Assembly (NCBI RefSeq): GCF_001427305.1
Contig: NZ_LMFZ01000005.1
Coordinates: forward strand, 186,001-250,000
Direction: 5' to 3'
Source of the DNA: Duganella sp. Root1480D1
GTDB taxonomy: Bacteria; Pseudomonadota; Gammaproteobacteria; Burkholderiales; Burkholderiaceae_D
DNA: 64,000 nt
In this document: piece by piece, positions 50,398 to 59,044 of the stretch
Layout of the letters: every line of letters begins with the position of its first letter
How positions within the stretch are numbered: position 1 is the first letter of the stretch
Made by a program: the position numbers and the translations under genes
Notes under the pieces: generated by a model
Told to the model about the DNA's origin: nothing
Database searches by the model: none
The model's input: only the letters and a program-made list of their open reading frames with translations

Positions 50398-50427
50398 GGG
50401 CCGCCAGCCAGCATGGCGGCCCATTTT
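50398..50427 (+). terminator. Hairpin between the two binding-protein genes
   Basis: GGGCCGCCA and TGGCGGCCC form a 9-bp stem with a 7-nt loop, followed by ATTTT. It lies 29 bp after the first stop and 20 bp before the second start, so it could stop or dampen read-through between the paralogues. Confidence 0.65.
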
Positions 50428-50446
50428 CGTTTCAGGAGAAAGTGCA

Positions 50447-51574
50447 ATGCAAACCAAAACCATCATCGCTGCCATCGCTGTGGCCTTTGCTGGCGCCGCA
50501 AGCGCCCAGGAAACGGTCAGGATCGGCTATGTCGGCCCGCTGTCCGGCCAGTCGGCCCACCTGGGCAAGGACAACCAGAGCGGCGTCCGCATGGCGGTGG
50601 AAGACTTGAATGCCAAAGGACTCAAGGTCAATGGCAAGGCGGTCAAATTCGAGATGGTGTCCGAAGACGATGCCGGCGACCCTAAACAGGGAACGTCGGC
50701 CGCGCAGAAACTGGTCGACGCCAAAGTACAGGGCGTGATCGGCCACCAGAATTCCGGCACCACCATCCCGGCATCCAAGATCTACTACGATGCGGGCATT
50801 CCACAGATTTCCGCATCGTCCACCAGCCCGGTATACACCAACCAGGGCTTCAACACGACCTTCCGCGTGGTGGCAAACGACTTCAAGCTGGGCAGCTCGC
50901 TGGGCAAATACGCCACCCAGAAACTGGGCGCCAAACGCATCGCAGTGATTGATGACCGCACCGCTTACGGCCAGGGTGTTGCCGCTGAATTCCTGAAGGA
51001 AGCCAAGCAAGGCGCCGGCGTGCAGATCGTGGACAAGCAGTTCACCACCGACAAGTCGACTGACTTCAACGCCATCCTGACGTCGATCCGCTCCAGGAAC
51101 CCGGACCTGGTTTTCTTCGGCGGCATGGACTCGGTCGGCGGCCCGCTGCTGCGCCAGATGAAGGCGCTGGGCATCAAGGCCAAGCTGATGGGCGGCGACG
51201 GCATCTGCACCGAAGCGCTGCCCAAGCTGTCCGGCGGCGCCGACGACATGGTGGTGTGCGCGGAAGCCGGCGGCGTGACGCCGGAACAGGAGAAGAAGCT
51301 GGACGAATTCGCCGTCCGCTTCAAGAAACGCTACGGCTACGACGTGCAGATTTATGCGCCCTACGCCTACGACGCAACGATGACCATTGCCCATGCCATG
51401 GCGGACGCCAAGTCGACCGATCCGGCCAAGTACCTGCCGTTCCTGAAGAAGGTCAAGCATGAAGGCATCAGCGGCACCATCGCTTTCGATGCCAAAGGGG
51501 ATATCAAGGATGGCGCGCTGACGCTGTTCGGCTACAAGGCCGACAGGAAGACGCGCATTGAAGTGATCAAGTAA
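50447..51574 (+). CDS. Branched-chain amino acid ABC transporter substrate-binding protein (copy 2)
   Basis: 375 residues, signal peptide (IIAAIAVAFAGAASA). The sequence is strongly similar to copy 1 across its length (TVRIGYVGPLSGQSAHLGKD, VIGHQNSGTTIPASKIYYDA, DLVFFGGMDSVGGPLLRQM). Differences concentrate in the second lobe near the ligand cleft. The start at 50447 has AGGAG 9 bases before it. Gene duplication followed by change of specificity is likely. The stop codon lies inside the left arm of a long inverted repeat. Confidence 0.93.
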   Translation: MQTKTIIAAIAVAFAGAASAQETVRIGYVGPLSGQSAHLGKDNQSGVRMAVEDLNAKGLKVNGKAVKFEMVSEDDAGDPKQGTSAAQKLVDAKVQGVIGHQNSGTTIPASKIYYDAGIPQISASSTSPVYTNQGFNTTFRVVANDFKLGSSLGKYATQKLGAKRIAVIDDRTAYGQGVAAEFLKEAKQGAGVQIVDKQFTTDKSTDFNAILTSIRSRNPDLVFFGGMDSVGGPLLRQMKALGIKAKLMGGDGICTEALPKLSGGADDMVVCAEAGGVTPEQEKKLDEFAVRFKKRYGYDVQIYAPYAYDATMTIAHAMADAKSTDPAKYLPFLKKVKHEGISGTIAFDAKGDIKDGALTLFGYKADRKTRIEVIK

Positions 51575-51643
51575 AAGAAAAAAAGGGGACGTACCCCTTT
51601 TTTCTTCGAAAAAAAAATGGGGTACGTCCCCATTTTCTTTTAC
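51575..51643. terminator. Long inverted repeat acting as a bidirectional terminator
   Basis: Two inverted copies of GGGGACGTACCCC (51585-51597 and 51619-51631), flanked by A-rich and T-rich arms, form an imperfect ~36-bp stem with a short loop near 51605. It occupies nearly all of the 70 bp between convergent binding-protein and cytochrome genes. T runs follow the stem on both strands. Confidence 0.75.
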
Positions 51644-51644
51644 A

Positions 51645-51956
51645 TCATTTCTGCGACAGGACCCATTTCACCAGGGTCTTGGCTTCCGCCTCGCTTACCT
51701 GTGGGTTGGCTGGCATCGGGACTGCGCCCCATACGCCGGAACCGCCCTTCATCACTTTCTGTACCAGTTTAGCTTCAGCATCTTTCTGACCTGCGTACTT
51801 GGCTGCGACATCTTTGTATGCCGGGCCAACCAGCTTGGTGGCGATTGCGTGGCATGCCATGCAGTTCTTGGCCTTGGCCAGGTCAGCGTTTGCGAAAGCG
51901 GCCTGCGACGAGAAAGCCGCGGTAACCAGGAAACCAACCAACAGTGAACGTTTCAT
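51645..51956 (-). CDS. Small c-type cytochrome (class I, c551/c552-like)
   Basis: 103 residues. Signal peptide SLLVGFLVTAAFSSQAAFA, then a single heme site CMACH near residue 32 and a distal methionine in VPMPANPQ. The length after cleavage (~83) fits the cytochrome c8 group that shuttles electrons in the periplasm. Start 51956 was chosen because GGAG lies 6 bases before it; the ATG at 51962 abuts the Shine-Dalgarno. Located between two palindromic intergenic regions. Confidence 0.92.
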   Translation of the reverse strand: MKRSLLVGFLVTAAFSSQAAFANADLAKAKNCMACHAIATKLVGPAYKDVAAKYAGQKDAEAKLVQKVMKGGSGVWGAVPMPANPQVSEAEAKTLVKWVLSQK

Positions 51957-52066
51957 TTTCATCTCCAGGAAAAAAACTGACACAATTCTACTCCACAACG
52001 CGCGCTGCGTATTATGGGTTGACCGTTAGCTGGATATTGCTATCATGGAATACTAAGGAGTTTTCT

Positions 52067-52300
52067 ATGCCACTTATTCTATTGATAATCGCCCTCGTGG
52101 CACTGAAGTACTTTGAAGTCTGGAAGTTTGCCGACCTGTCGTGGTGGTGGATCTCCGGCGTCATGGTTGCCGCCTTTATCTGGTTCGAACTCCTCGAACC
52201 ATTGCTGGGCCTTGACAAGCGCAAGGCCCACAACGTCGACGAGCAACGCCGCAAGGACCGCGTCAAGAAGGCCTTCGACGACATGAAGAAGCGTAAATAG
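52067..52300 (+). CDS. Small Trp-rich membrane protein (TIGR04438 type)
   Basis: 77 residues. Two hydrophobic segments (MPLILLIIALVALKYFEV and LSWWWISGVMVAAFIWFELL) and a basic tail (LDKRKAHNVDEQRRK...KKRK). The FADLSWWW motif and EPLLGLDK are characteristic of the short Trp-rich family seen in Burkholderiales; function unknown. An AAGGAG lies 7 bases before the ATG. A 40-bp-arm palindrome begins 9 bp after the stop. Confidence 0.88.
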   Translation: MPLILLIIALVALKYFEVWKFADLSWWWISGVMVAAFIWFELLEPLLGLDKRKAHNVDEQRRKDRVKKAFDDMKKRK

Positions 52301-52308
52301 ACTTGAAA

Positions 52309-52391
52309 GTCGGGGTCAGCTCCGGCAATCGGACACGGGCTCAAGCGCGTAGCGCTTGAGCCCGTGTCCGATTGCCGGAGCTGACCCCGAC
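52309..52391. repeat. Perfect 40+40 nt inverted repeat (REP-related)
   Basis: Arms 52309-52348 and 52352-52391 are fully complementary over 40 bases around a 3-nt GTA loop. It fills the 94-bp gap between the convergent Trp-rich protein gene and ilvD, so it should end transcription both ways. It contains GGACACGGGCTC, also present in the REP next to the RAYT gene. Confidence 0.9.
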
Positions 52392-52394
52392 CTT

Positions 52395-54260
52395 TTATTT
52401 ACGAGTGAGCTGGCTGAGGTCGCGCACGGCGCCCCGGTCGGCGGAGGTGGTCAGCACGGCGTAGGCTTGCAGGGCTTGCGAGACGTAGCGCTCGCGGTTC
52501 ACCGGCTTCCAGGCGTCTGCGCCGCGTGCTTCCATCGTGGCACGGCGCTGTGCCAGCGACTCCGGCGTCACGCGCAGGTTGATGGTGCGCGATGGGATAT
52601 CGATGTCGATCATGTCGCCTTCTTCCACCAGGCCGATCGCGCCGCCTTCCGCCGCTTCCGGAGATGCGTGGCCGATCACCAGGCCGGACGAGCCGCCCGA
52701 GAAGCGGCCGTCGGTGAACAGGGCGCAAGCCTTGCCCAGGCCTTTCGACTTGATGTAGGAAGTCGGGTACAGCATTTCCTGCATGCCCGGGCCGCCTTTC
52801 GGGCCTTCGTAACGGATGATCACCACATCGCCTTCGTGCACGGTATCGCCCAGGATCCCTTCCACTGCGGCGTCCTGGCTTTCGAACACGCGCGCCTTGC
52901 CGCTGAACTTCAGGATCGATTCATCGACGCCGGCGGTCTTCACGATACAGCCCTTCTCCGCGATATTGCCGTACAGGACAGCCAGACCGCCGTCTTTCGA
53001 ATAAGCGTGCTCCAGGTCGCGGATGCAGCCGGTGCTGCGGTCCAGGTCCGACGAGGCATAGCGTTCGGACTGCGAGAACGCCACCTGGGTCGGCACGCCG
53101 CCCGGCGCAGCGCGGAACAACTGGTGCACGGCCGCGTCATCGCTGCGCTTGATGTCGTATTTTTCGATGGCATCGCCCATGGTCGTGCTGTGCACGGTGT
53201 GCTGGGTGGTGTCGAGCAAGCCGGCACGCGCCAGTTCGCCGAGGATGGAAATGATGCCGCCGGCGCGGTGCACGTCCTCGATGTGGAACTTGTCGGTCAT
53301 CGGCGCTACCTTGCACAGGCATGGCACCTTGCGCGAAATACGGTCGATGTCGGCCATGGTGAATGGCACTTGCGCTTCGTGCGCCGCTGCCAGCAGGTGC
53401 AGCACGGTGTTGGTGGAGCCGCCCATCGAGACATCCAGCGCCATCGCGTTCTCGAACGCTTCCTTGGTGGCGATGGAGCGCGGCAGCACGCTGTAGTCGT
53501 CCTGCTCGTAGTGGCGCTTGGTGATTTCCACGATCAGGCGGCCGGCGCGCAGGAACAATTCCTTGCGGTCGCTGTGGGTGGCGACGATGGTGCCGTTGCC
53601 CGGCAGGGACAAGCCCAGCGCCTCGGTCAGGCAATTCATCGAGTTGGCGGTGAACATGCCGGAGCAGGAACCGCAGGTCGGACAGGCGGAGCGTTCGATC
53701 TCCGCCACGTCGGCATCGGATACGGTGCGGTCGCCGGCCTTGATCATGGCGTCGACCAGGTCCAGCTTGATGATCTTTTCGCCGCCGTTGACAGCCTTGA
53801 TGACTTTGCCCGCTTCCATCGGGCCGCCGGAAACGAAAACGGCCGGAATGTTCAGGCGCATGGCCGCCATCAGCATGCCCGGCGTGATCTTGTCGCAGTT
53901 GGAGATGCAGACCATGGCGTCGGCGCAATGCGCATTGACCATGTATTCGACCGAATCGGCGATCAGGTCGCGCGAGGGCAGCGAATACAGCATGCCGCCG
54001 TGGCCCATGGCGATGCCGTCGTCGACGGCGATGGTGTTGAATTCTTTGGCTACGCCGCCGGATGCTTCGATCTCGCGCGCAACTAGCTGGCCCAGGTCTT
54101 TCAGGTGCACGTGGCCCGGCACGAATTGGGTAAAGGAGTTGACCACGGCGATAATCGGCTTATTGAAATCGCCATCTTTCATGCCGGTGGCACGCCACAG
54201 GGCGCGGGCGCCTGCCATATTGCGGCCTTGGGTGGTGGTATAGGAACGGTATTGCGGCAT
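52395..54260 (-). CDS. ilvD: Dihydroxy-acid dehydratase
   Basis: 621 residues. It dehydrates 2,3-dihydroxy acids in valine/isoleucine synthesis. Fe-S cysteine motifs are [14 protein letters not shown] and [20 protein letters not shown], the C-terminal [18 protein letters not shown] is invariant in IlvD, and [18 protein letters not shown] is present. The start at 54260 (MPQYRSYTT) has GAGGAGAG upstream. It is divergent from a LysR-type gene with 90 bp between them, and this regulator may or may not act on ilvD. No other ilv gene is nearby. Confidence 0.97.
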   Translation of the reverse strand: MPQYRSYTTTQGRNMAGARALWRATGMKDGDFNKPIIAVVNSFTQFVPGHVHLKDLGQLVAREIEASGGVAKEFNTIAVDDGIAMGHGGMLYSLPSRDLIADSVEYMVNAHCADAMVCISNCDKITPGMLMAAMRLNIPAVFVSGGPMEAGKVIKAVNGGEKIIKLDLVDAMIKAGDRTVSDADVAEIERSACPTCGSCSGMFTANSMNCLTEALGLSLPGNGTIVATHSDRKELFLRAGRLIVEITKRHYEQDDYSVLPRSIATKEAFENAMALDVSMGGSTNTVLHLLAAAHEAQVPFTMADIDRISRKVPCLCKVAPMTDKFHIEDVHRAGGIISILGELARAGLLDTTQHTVHSTTMGDAIEKYDIKRSDDAAVHQLFRAAPGGVPTQVAFSQSERYASSDLDRSTGCIRDLEHAYSKDGGLAVLYGNIAEKGCIVKTAGVDESILKFSGKARVFESQDAAVEGILGDTVHEGDVVIIRYEGPKGGPGMQEMLYPTSYIKSKGLGKACALFTDGRFSGGSSGLVIGHASPEAAEGGAIGLVEEGDMIDIDIPSRTINLRVTPESLAQRRATMEARGADAWKPVNRERYVSQALQAYAVLTTSADRGAVRDLSQLTRK

Positions 54261-54350
54261 GGTGGGCTCTCCTCGGTAAGAGTCCAAGGGTGCCTTGCCC
54301 CTGGCGAGTTGTCAAATATATGATAACCACTGCTGTGATATGCTTTGCGA

Positions 54351-55247
54351 ATGAATATCGAACTTCGCCAGCTGCGCTACTTCGCCACCGTCGCCGAGGA
54401 ACTGCATTTCGGCCGCGCGGCGCGCCGCCTGCACATGACGCAGCCACCGCTGTCGCAAACCATCATGGCGCTGGAACAGATGCTGGGGGCGCCGCTATTC
54501 GAGCGTAACCGGCGCGGCGTGGCACTGACGGCGGCCGGCGAGGCCCTGCTGCCGGAGGCGCGCCGCCTGCTCGAACAAGCAGCCGGGCTGGCGGAGCTGG
54601 TACAGCGTGCCGCTACGGGCGCCAGCGGACGGCTGTCCCTGGCTTTCGTGTCCTCGGCCGACTACAGCGTGCTGCCGCCCACCCTGCGCGCCTACCGCGC
54701 AGAGTATCCGCAAGTCGAAATCACGCTGAAGGAGGCCACCTCCGACCTGCAACTGGACGACTTGCTGGAAGGCCGGGTCGACGCCGGCCTGCTGATCCCT
54801 CCCCTGCCCGACCGCGCGCGCCAGGAGCTTGATTATTTGCCCGTCCTGAGCGAACCGTTGGTGCTGGCCGCGCCGGCGGGACTGCCCGCACTGGCACGTG
54901 CCCGCGCCGCCGATTTGCGCAAGCTGGCCGGGCTGCCGCTGATCATTTTCCCGCGCCATATTTCGCCCGGGCTGTACGACGCCATCCTGTCGGTGTTCCG
55001 CGAAGCCGGGATTACCGCCGAGGTGGGGCAGGAAGCGATCCAGATGCAGACCATCGTCAGCCTGGTATCGGCTGGCATGGGTATCGCACTTGTGCCACAA
55101 TCCGTGTCGAATTTGCGCCGGCCGGGCGTGGAATACCTGCCCCTGGTCCAGAGCACGCCGCTGGTGGAAACCGGCCTGGCCTGGCGGCGCGACAATGCCT
55201 CGGCCGTGCTGCGGGGCTTTTTGGAATTAATGAGAAAGAGAATCTGA
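54351..55247 (+). CDS. LysR-family regulator (divergent from ilvD)
   Basis: 298 residues. HTH region IELRQLRYFATVAEELHFGR through MTQPPLSQTIMALEQMLGAPLFERNRRGVALTAA-like helices, then a type-2 PBP effector domain with RLSLAFVSSADYSVLPPTL. It belongs to the CbbR/BenM-like branch by its HFGRAARRLHMTQPPLSQ motif. lgt starts immediately at the stop (TGA followed by ATG). Target may be ilvD or itself. Confidence 0.92.
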   Translation: MNIELRQLRYFATVAEELHFGRAARRLHMTQPPLSQTIMALEQMLGAPLFERNRRGVALTAAGEALLPEARRLLEQAAGLAELVQRAATGASGRLSLAFVSSADYSVLPPTLRAYRAEYPQVEITLKEATSDLQLDDLLEGRVDAGLLIPPLPDRARQELDYLPVLSEPLVLAAPAGLPALARARAADLRKLAGLPLIIFPRHISPGLYDAILSVFREAGITAEVGQEAIQMQTIVSLVSAGMGIALVPQSVSNLRRPGVEYLPLVQSTPLVETGLAWRRDNASAVLRGFLELMRKRI

Positions 55248-56069
55248 ATGCCGTTAATGCACCCGATGCCCGATCCGGTGGCCATCCACCTGGGCCCAGT
55301 GGCGATCCACTGGTATGGCCTGATGTACGTACTGGCCTTTGCCATGTTCATTGGACTTGGCCGCGTGCGCATCAAGCAGCCGCACATCGCCGCGCAAGGC
55401 TGGACCAAGGAAGACCTGGACGACATGCTGTTCTACGGCATGCTGGGCGTGATCGTCGGCGGCCGCCTGGGCGAAGTGTTCTTCTACCAGCCGGAAATGC
55501 TGCTGACGCCACTGCGCATCTTCCGGGTCTGGGAAGGCGGCATGAGCTTCCACGGCGGCTTCCTCGGGGTGTTGATCGGCATGGCGCTGTGGGCCCGCAA
55601 ACGCAAGCGCAATCTGCTGGACGTGTATGACTTCATCGCCCCGCTGGTGCCGCTCGGCTATGCCGCCGGCCGCATGGGCAATTTCATCAACGCCGAACTG
55701 CCGGGGCGTATCGTCAGCGACCCGAACCTGCCTTGGGCCATGATCTACCCGAACGTGGGCCCGATGCCGCGCCACCCTTCGGCGATCTACCAGATGCTGG
55801 TCGATGGCATCCTGGTGTTCTGCATCCTGTGGCCGTTCGCCCGCAAGGCCCGCCCGCGCCTGGCAGTGGGCGCGCTGTACGTGCTGCTGTATGGCTGCGC
55901 GCGCTTCTTCACCGAATGGTTCCGCACTCCGGACTGGGAAATCACCGTGGCCGGCCTGCCGATCACCTCCGGCCAGATGCTGTCGCTGCCGATGATCATC
56001 GGCGCCATCATCATGCTGGTGTGGGCCTACCGCTCAAACCAGCCCCATGGCGCCGGCCAGCGCACCTAA
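55248..56069 (+). CDS. lgt: Prolipoprotein diacylglyceryl transferase
   Basis: 273 residues, 7 membrane helices. It attaches diacylglycerol to the lipobox cysteine of prolipoproteins. Family motifs seen: HWYGLMYVLAF, VWEGGMSFHGGFLG, GRMGNFINAELPGR and YGCARFFTEWFR, including the essential H and the Lgt signature. The ATG directly follows the LysR stop, so the two are co-translated. The 3' end overlaps the convergent chromate transporter gene by 36 bp. Confidence 0.97.
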   Translation: MPLMHPMPDPVAIHLGPVAIHWYGLMYVLAFAMFIGLGRVRIKQPHIAAQGWTKEDLDDMLFYGMLGVIVGGRLGEVFFYQPEMLLTPLRIFRVWEGGMSFHGGFLGVLIGMALWARKRKRNLLDVYDFIAPLVPLGYAAGRMGNFINAELPGRIVSDPNLPWAMIYPNVGPMPRHPSAIYQMLVDGILVFCILWPFARKARPRLAVGALYVLLYGCARFFTEWFRTPDWEITVAGLPITSGQMLSLPMIIGAIIMLVWAYRSNQPHGAGQRT

Positions 56070-56573
56070 GGCAATCAGCCACAGCGGATTCAACTTGGTC
56101 GCATAGGCCGCCGCTGCGGCGGCCAGCGCCAGCACGATGCCGCGCCATCCGGCGCCGGCCACACTCAGGAAAGTCCACGCGGCGCCGGCCAGCATGCCGG
56201 CCGCCAGCGGCGCCAGTGCATCGCGCAGCGCGCCGGCCCAGCGCCCTTCCCCGCCGCCATGGCGGTTGATGACCGTCCCCAGCGCCAGCACCAGGCAAGA
56301 CGAAGGCACGATGGCCGCCAATGTCACCACCACCGCGCCCAGCCAGCCCTTGATCATCCAGCCGATCAGTGTCACGAACAACAGGTTCGGGCCCGGCGCG
56401 GCTTGCGCCAGGGCGTACATTGCTGCAAATTGCTCGTCCGTCAGCCAATGGTTTTGCACGGAGACGTAATGGTGCACGTCCGGCGCCACCAGCACCACGC
56501 CGCCGCCGATTGCCGTCAGCGACAGCAGCGCCAGGTGCCATGCCAGGCCGCCCAGTTTGACGTCGTCGCTCAC
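56034..56573 (-). CDS. Chromate transporter, second half (short CHR type)
   Basis: 179 residues with about five membrane segments: LALLSLTAIGGGVVLVAP, then EQFAAMYALAQAAPGPNLLFVTLIG, a CHR signature. This is one half of a split CHR permease; together with the upstream partner it makes the full-length ChrA-type exporter. The ATG overlaps the partner's stop by 4 nt. Substrate is chromate or a similar oxyanion by family. Start 56573 gives MSDDVKLGG. Confidence 0.85.
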   Translation of the reverse strand: MSDDVKLGGLAWHLALLSLTAIGGGVVLVAPDVHHYVSVQNHWLTDEQFAAMYALAQAAPGPNLLFVTLIGWMIKGWLGAVVVTLAAIVPSSCLVLALGTVINRHGGGEGRWAGALRDALAPLAAGMLAGAAWTFLSVAGAGWRGIVLALAAAAAAYATKLNPLWLIALGALAGAMGLV

Positions 56574-57136
56574 GGCTTCCTCCAGACGAAGGCAAACAGC
56601 AGGAAGCCGACCGGCACCAGCGTGGCGACCACCGTAATCAGCCCGACCTTCGCTACGCCCAGGCCAACGAACGCTGCCGCCAGCAGTGCGATCTGCAGCG
56701 CGCGGCGTCCGCGCTGGGCGGTGCCGCGCAACATGCCGGCCGCCAGCTTGAGCGCCGTCGCCAGGATCAGGCCCGACGCCGCAGCCGCCATGCCGCGCAT
56801 GGCGTTGACGAACAGTGGATGGTGCGCCAGGCCCTGGTAGGCTGCGCCCAGCGCGATGACGATGAAGAATGGACCGAGCAGGAGGCCAGCCAGCGCGGAG
56901 AAGCCGCCCGCCACGCCGGCGTAGCGCTGGCCGACCATGACGGAGAGATTGCAGATCGTGGGGCCAGGCAGCAGCTGGGCAATGCTGAGGAGTTGGCCGA
57001 ATTCAGCGGCCGTCAGCCACTGCGTGCGCTCGACCAGGTGGCGGTAGGCAAAGGGCAGCACGCCGCCAAAGCCCTGCATCGCCATGTGCGAGAAAACCTT
57101 GAACAGCGCCCAGCATCCGACCCGTGCATCCTGCAT
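56570..57136 (-). CDS. Chromate transporter, first half (short CHR type)
   Basis: 188 residues with about five membrane segments. The CHR motif AMQGFGGVLPFAYRHLVER and LLSIAQLLPGPTICNLSVMVG are typical. It pairs with the next gene, and both halves are needed for the pump. GGAGG lies 5 bases before the ATG at 57136. It follows the TauE/SafE-type permease by 30 bp in an EVE-TauE-ChrA-ChrA operon on the minus strand. Confidence 0.87.
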   Translation of the reverse strand: MQDARVGCWALFKVFSHMAMQGFGGVLPFAYRHLVERTQWLTAAEFGQLLSIAQLLPGPTICNLSVMVGQRYAGVAGGFSALAGLLLGPFFIVIALGAAYQGLAHHPLFVNAMRGMAAAASGLILATALKLAAGMLRGTAQRGRRALQIALLAAAFVGLGVAKVGLITVVATLVPVGFLLFAFVWRKP

Positions 57137-57166
57137 TGCATCCTCCGTGCTGCCCCAAGCATCCCC

Positions 57167-57972
57167 TTACGCGAACGCGTGGTAGAACATATAACCCGCC
57201 AGCGCAAACAGCACCACGGCAAAGACGCGCTTCAGTGCCGCCACATCCATCCTGTGCGCCATGCGCGCACCAAGCGGCGCCATGGTCACGCTGGCCGCCA
57301 CGATCACCGCCAGCGCCGGCAAATAGACGAAGCCCAGCGAATGCTGCGGCAAGCCCGGCTCCGACCAGCCGTAGTAAATATTCGACAAGGTGCCGGACAG
57401 CGCGATCGGGAAACCCAGCGCCGCGCTGGTCGCCACCGCCTGGTGAATACGCACATTACACCACGCCATGAAGGGCACCGAGATAAATCCGCCGCCGGCG
57501 CCGACCAGTCCCGCCACTGTGCCGATCACGCCGCCCGCAGCAAACATGCCCGTCGCGCCAGGCAACTCGCGCCCTGCAGAAGGCTTTTTGTTGCGCAGCA
57601 TCTGCGCCGCCGAAAATGCCACGAACACCGCGAACAGCAGCGACAGCGCCGAAGTATTCATCTGCTTGCCGATCCAGGGCCCGATCCACGAGCCGATTAT
57701 GATGCCCGGCGCCAGCAGCGCCACGATGCGCCAGCGCACAGCGCCGTGCTGGTGGTGGGCCCGCACCGAAGACAAGGAAGTAAACATGATCGTCGCCAGC
57801 GAAGTCGCAATCGCCATATGCACCACCAGCCCCGGGGCAAAGCCCCTGGCCGTGAAGATCATGGTGATGAAGGGCACCAGCACCATGCCGCCGCCGATCC
57901 CCAGCAAGCCTGCCGCGTATCCGCCTCCCGCCCCCCCATCAGGAGCAGGATGCCGACCAGACTCCAATCCAT
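57167..57972 (-). CDS. TauE/SafE-family permease with apparent poly-G frameshift near the start
   Basis: About 268 residues when reconstructed. The gene starts at ATG 57972, overlapping the EVE stop as TGATG, and reads MDWSLVGILLLM. A run of seven G residues (57931-57937, C on the plus strand) then shifts the frame. With one more G it would continue GGAGGGYAAGLLGIGGGMV, the TauE/SafE signature, to FAPGLVVHMAIATSL and VGAGGGFISVPFM near the C-terminus. As it stands, only a TTG start at 57967 gives an uninterrupted frame, with a non-hydrophobic N-terminus. Sequencing error, slippage or a true defect cannot be separated here. Confidence 0.75.
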
Positions 57973-58436
57973 CAATCGCCCTTCAGCAGCGCCATCACAT
58001 GCTTCCATTGGGCCGGGGTGACCGGGGTGATCGACAGGCGGCTGCCCTTCTGCAGCACCACCATGTCTTCGAGCTGCGGCAGCGAACGCATTTCCGCCAG
58101 CGACAGCAGGCGCGTCTTGCGCACGCCCTTGACGTCGACCGAAATCCAGCGCGGCTGCTCCTGCGTCGCCTTCGCGTCGTAGTAATGGCTCTTGGGATCG
58201 AACTGGGTGGCGTCGGGATAAGGCCCGCTGACCACTTCCGCGATGCCGGCAATGCCCGGCTCGGGACAGGAGGAATGGTAGAACAGGACGCCGTCGCCAA
58301 CTTTCATCGCATCGCGCATGAAGTTGCGGGCCTGGTAGTTACGCACACCGAACCACGGCACCGTCTTGCCTTTGGCAGACATCACATCGTCGATGCTCAC
58401 TTCGTCGGGCTCAGACTTCATCAACCAGTATTGCAT
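57972..58436 (-). CDS. EVE-domain protein
   Basis: 154 residues, nearly all EVE domain: MQYWLMKSEPDEVSIDD, GVRNYQARNFMRDAMKVGDG, FYHSSCPEPGIAGIAEVVS and the C-terminal LSITPVTPAQW. EVE/PUA-like domains bind modified bases or RNA. Here it stands alone, a common housekeeping form. The start at 58436 has GAGGAG 4 bases before it. It is followed by the TauE/SafE-type gene with a 1-nt TGATG overlap. Confidence 0.92.
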   Translation of the reverse strand: MQYWLMKSEPDEVSIDDVMSAKGKTVPWFGVRNYQARNFMRDAMKVGDGVLFYHSSCPEPGIAGIAEVVSGPYPDATQFDPKSHYYDAKATQEQPRWISVDVKGVRKTRLLSLAEMRSLPQLEDMVVLQKGSRLSITPVTPAQWKHVMALLKGD

Positions 58437-58453
58437 GGCTCTCCTCTGGGCGT

Positions 58454-58490
58454 AAAAAAACGGTTGCGCACCCTCCGGTGCTGGCAACCG
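58454..58490 (-). terminator. Intrinsic terminator downstream of 6S RNA
   Basis: On the minus strand, CGGTTGCC ... GGTGC/GCACC ... GCAACCG forms a long stem followed by seven T residues. It lies about 20 bp after the end of the 6S RNA and before the EVE start. Confidence 0.85.
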
Positions 58491-58507
58491 CTTTCGTATG
58501 GAATGAG

Positions 58508-58680
58508 GCCCCGCCTGTGCCGTTATGCCGGCATCCCGAACCTTACGGTTCAAGGTGGTTGCAGTTAGTTCAACTTCGGGTTCATCAGACTAGTGACGCT
58601 CACGCCCGTCGAACAAATTTCCGCAACCGATGCGTGTAAATGGTTCAAGGAATATATGGCAAATCTCGAACACCGCAGGG
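58508..58680 (-). ncRNA. ssrS: 6S RNA
   Basis: About 173 nt on the minus strand between zapA and the EVE gene, the position of 6S RNA in many proteobacteria. Conserved pieces match E. coli 6S: GGTGTTCG near the 5' end and CCTTGAACC...GGTTC near the 3' side, then GGGATGCCGGC. The 5' CCCTGC can pair with the 3' GCGGGG to close the stem. 6S RNA binds RNA polymerase-sigma70 in stationary phase. Ends are approximate. A terminator follows. Confidence 0.78.
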
Positions 58681-58741
58681 TGACACGAAGTTTACTCCTC
58701 AAACGTTTTGCGGGAAAGGCCTTTAAGACAATTTTTGGCGA

Positions 58742-59044
58742 TTAGAAGAGATTCTCTTGCGGGGTCAGCGCGTTGTCGAGCACCTTGTGCATGGCGCCCA
58801 GCTTCTCCTGCACTTCCAGCATCGACGGGCCGCCGTTGGCAGTCTTCGATGCCAGGAATTCAGCAGCCATGCCGAGCGCCGCCATCACGGCGATACGGTC
58901 ATTGCCCTTGACCTTGCCGGCGTCGCGGATGGCACTCATCTTTTTGTCGAGCAGGTTGGCCGCTTCGCGCAGCGCGCGTTCTTCATCGGCCTTGCATGCC
59001 AGCTTGTAGGGCTGGCCCATGATGGTCACGTCGACATGGATCAT
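58742..59044 (-). CDS. zapA: Cell division protein ZapA
   Basis: 100 residues. ZapA binds and cross-links FtsZ filaments. The globular part MIHVDVTIMGQPYKLACKAD followed by EERALREAANLLDKKMSAIR, and the C-terminal coiled coil (NGGPSMLEVQEKLGAMHKVL), are typical. It overlaps the upstream coiled-coil gene by 4 nt. The 6S RNA gene begins about 60 bp after its stop. Confidence 0.95.
   Translation of the reverse strand: MIHVDVTIMGQPYKLACKADEERALREAANLLDKKMSAIRDAGKVKGNDRIAVMAALGMAAEFLASKTANGGPSMLEVQEKLGAMHKVLDNALTPQENLF

Noticed and set aside
52309..52391. Long palindrome read as a CRISPR repeat or as an origin
   Set aside because: There is only one copy here with no spacers or cas genes, and no DnaA boxes or replication genes nearby. 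It fits a REP-type/terminator element better.
56034..57136. Chromate transporter split by a frameshift
   Set aside because: Both halves have their own start, the first has a GGAGG, and they overlap by ATGA. Two-gene short CHR systems are a known form.
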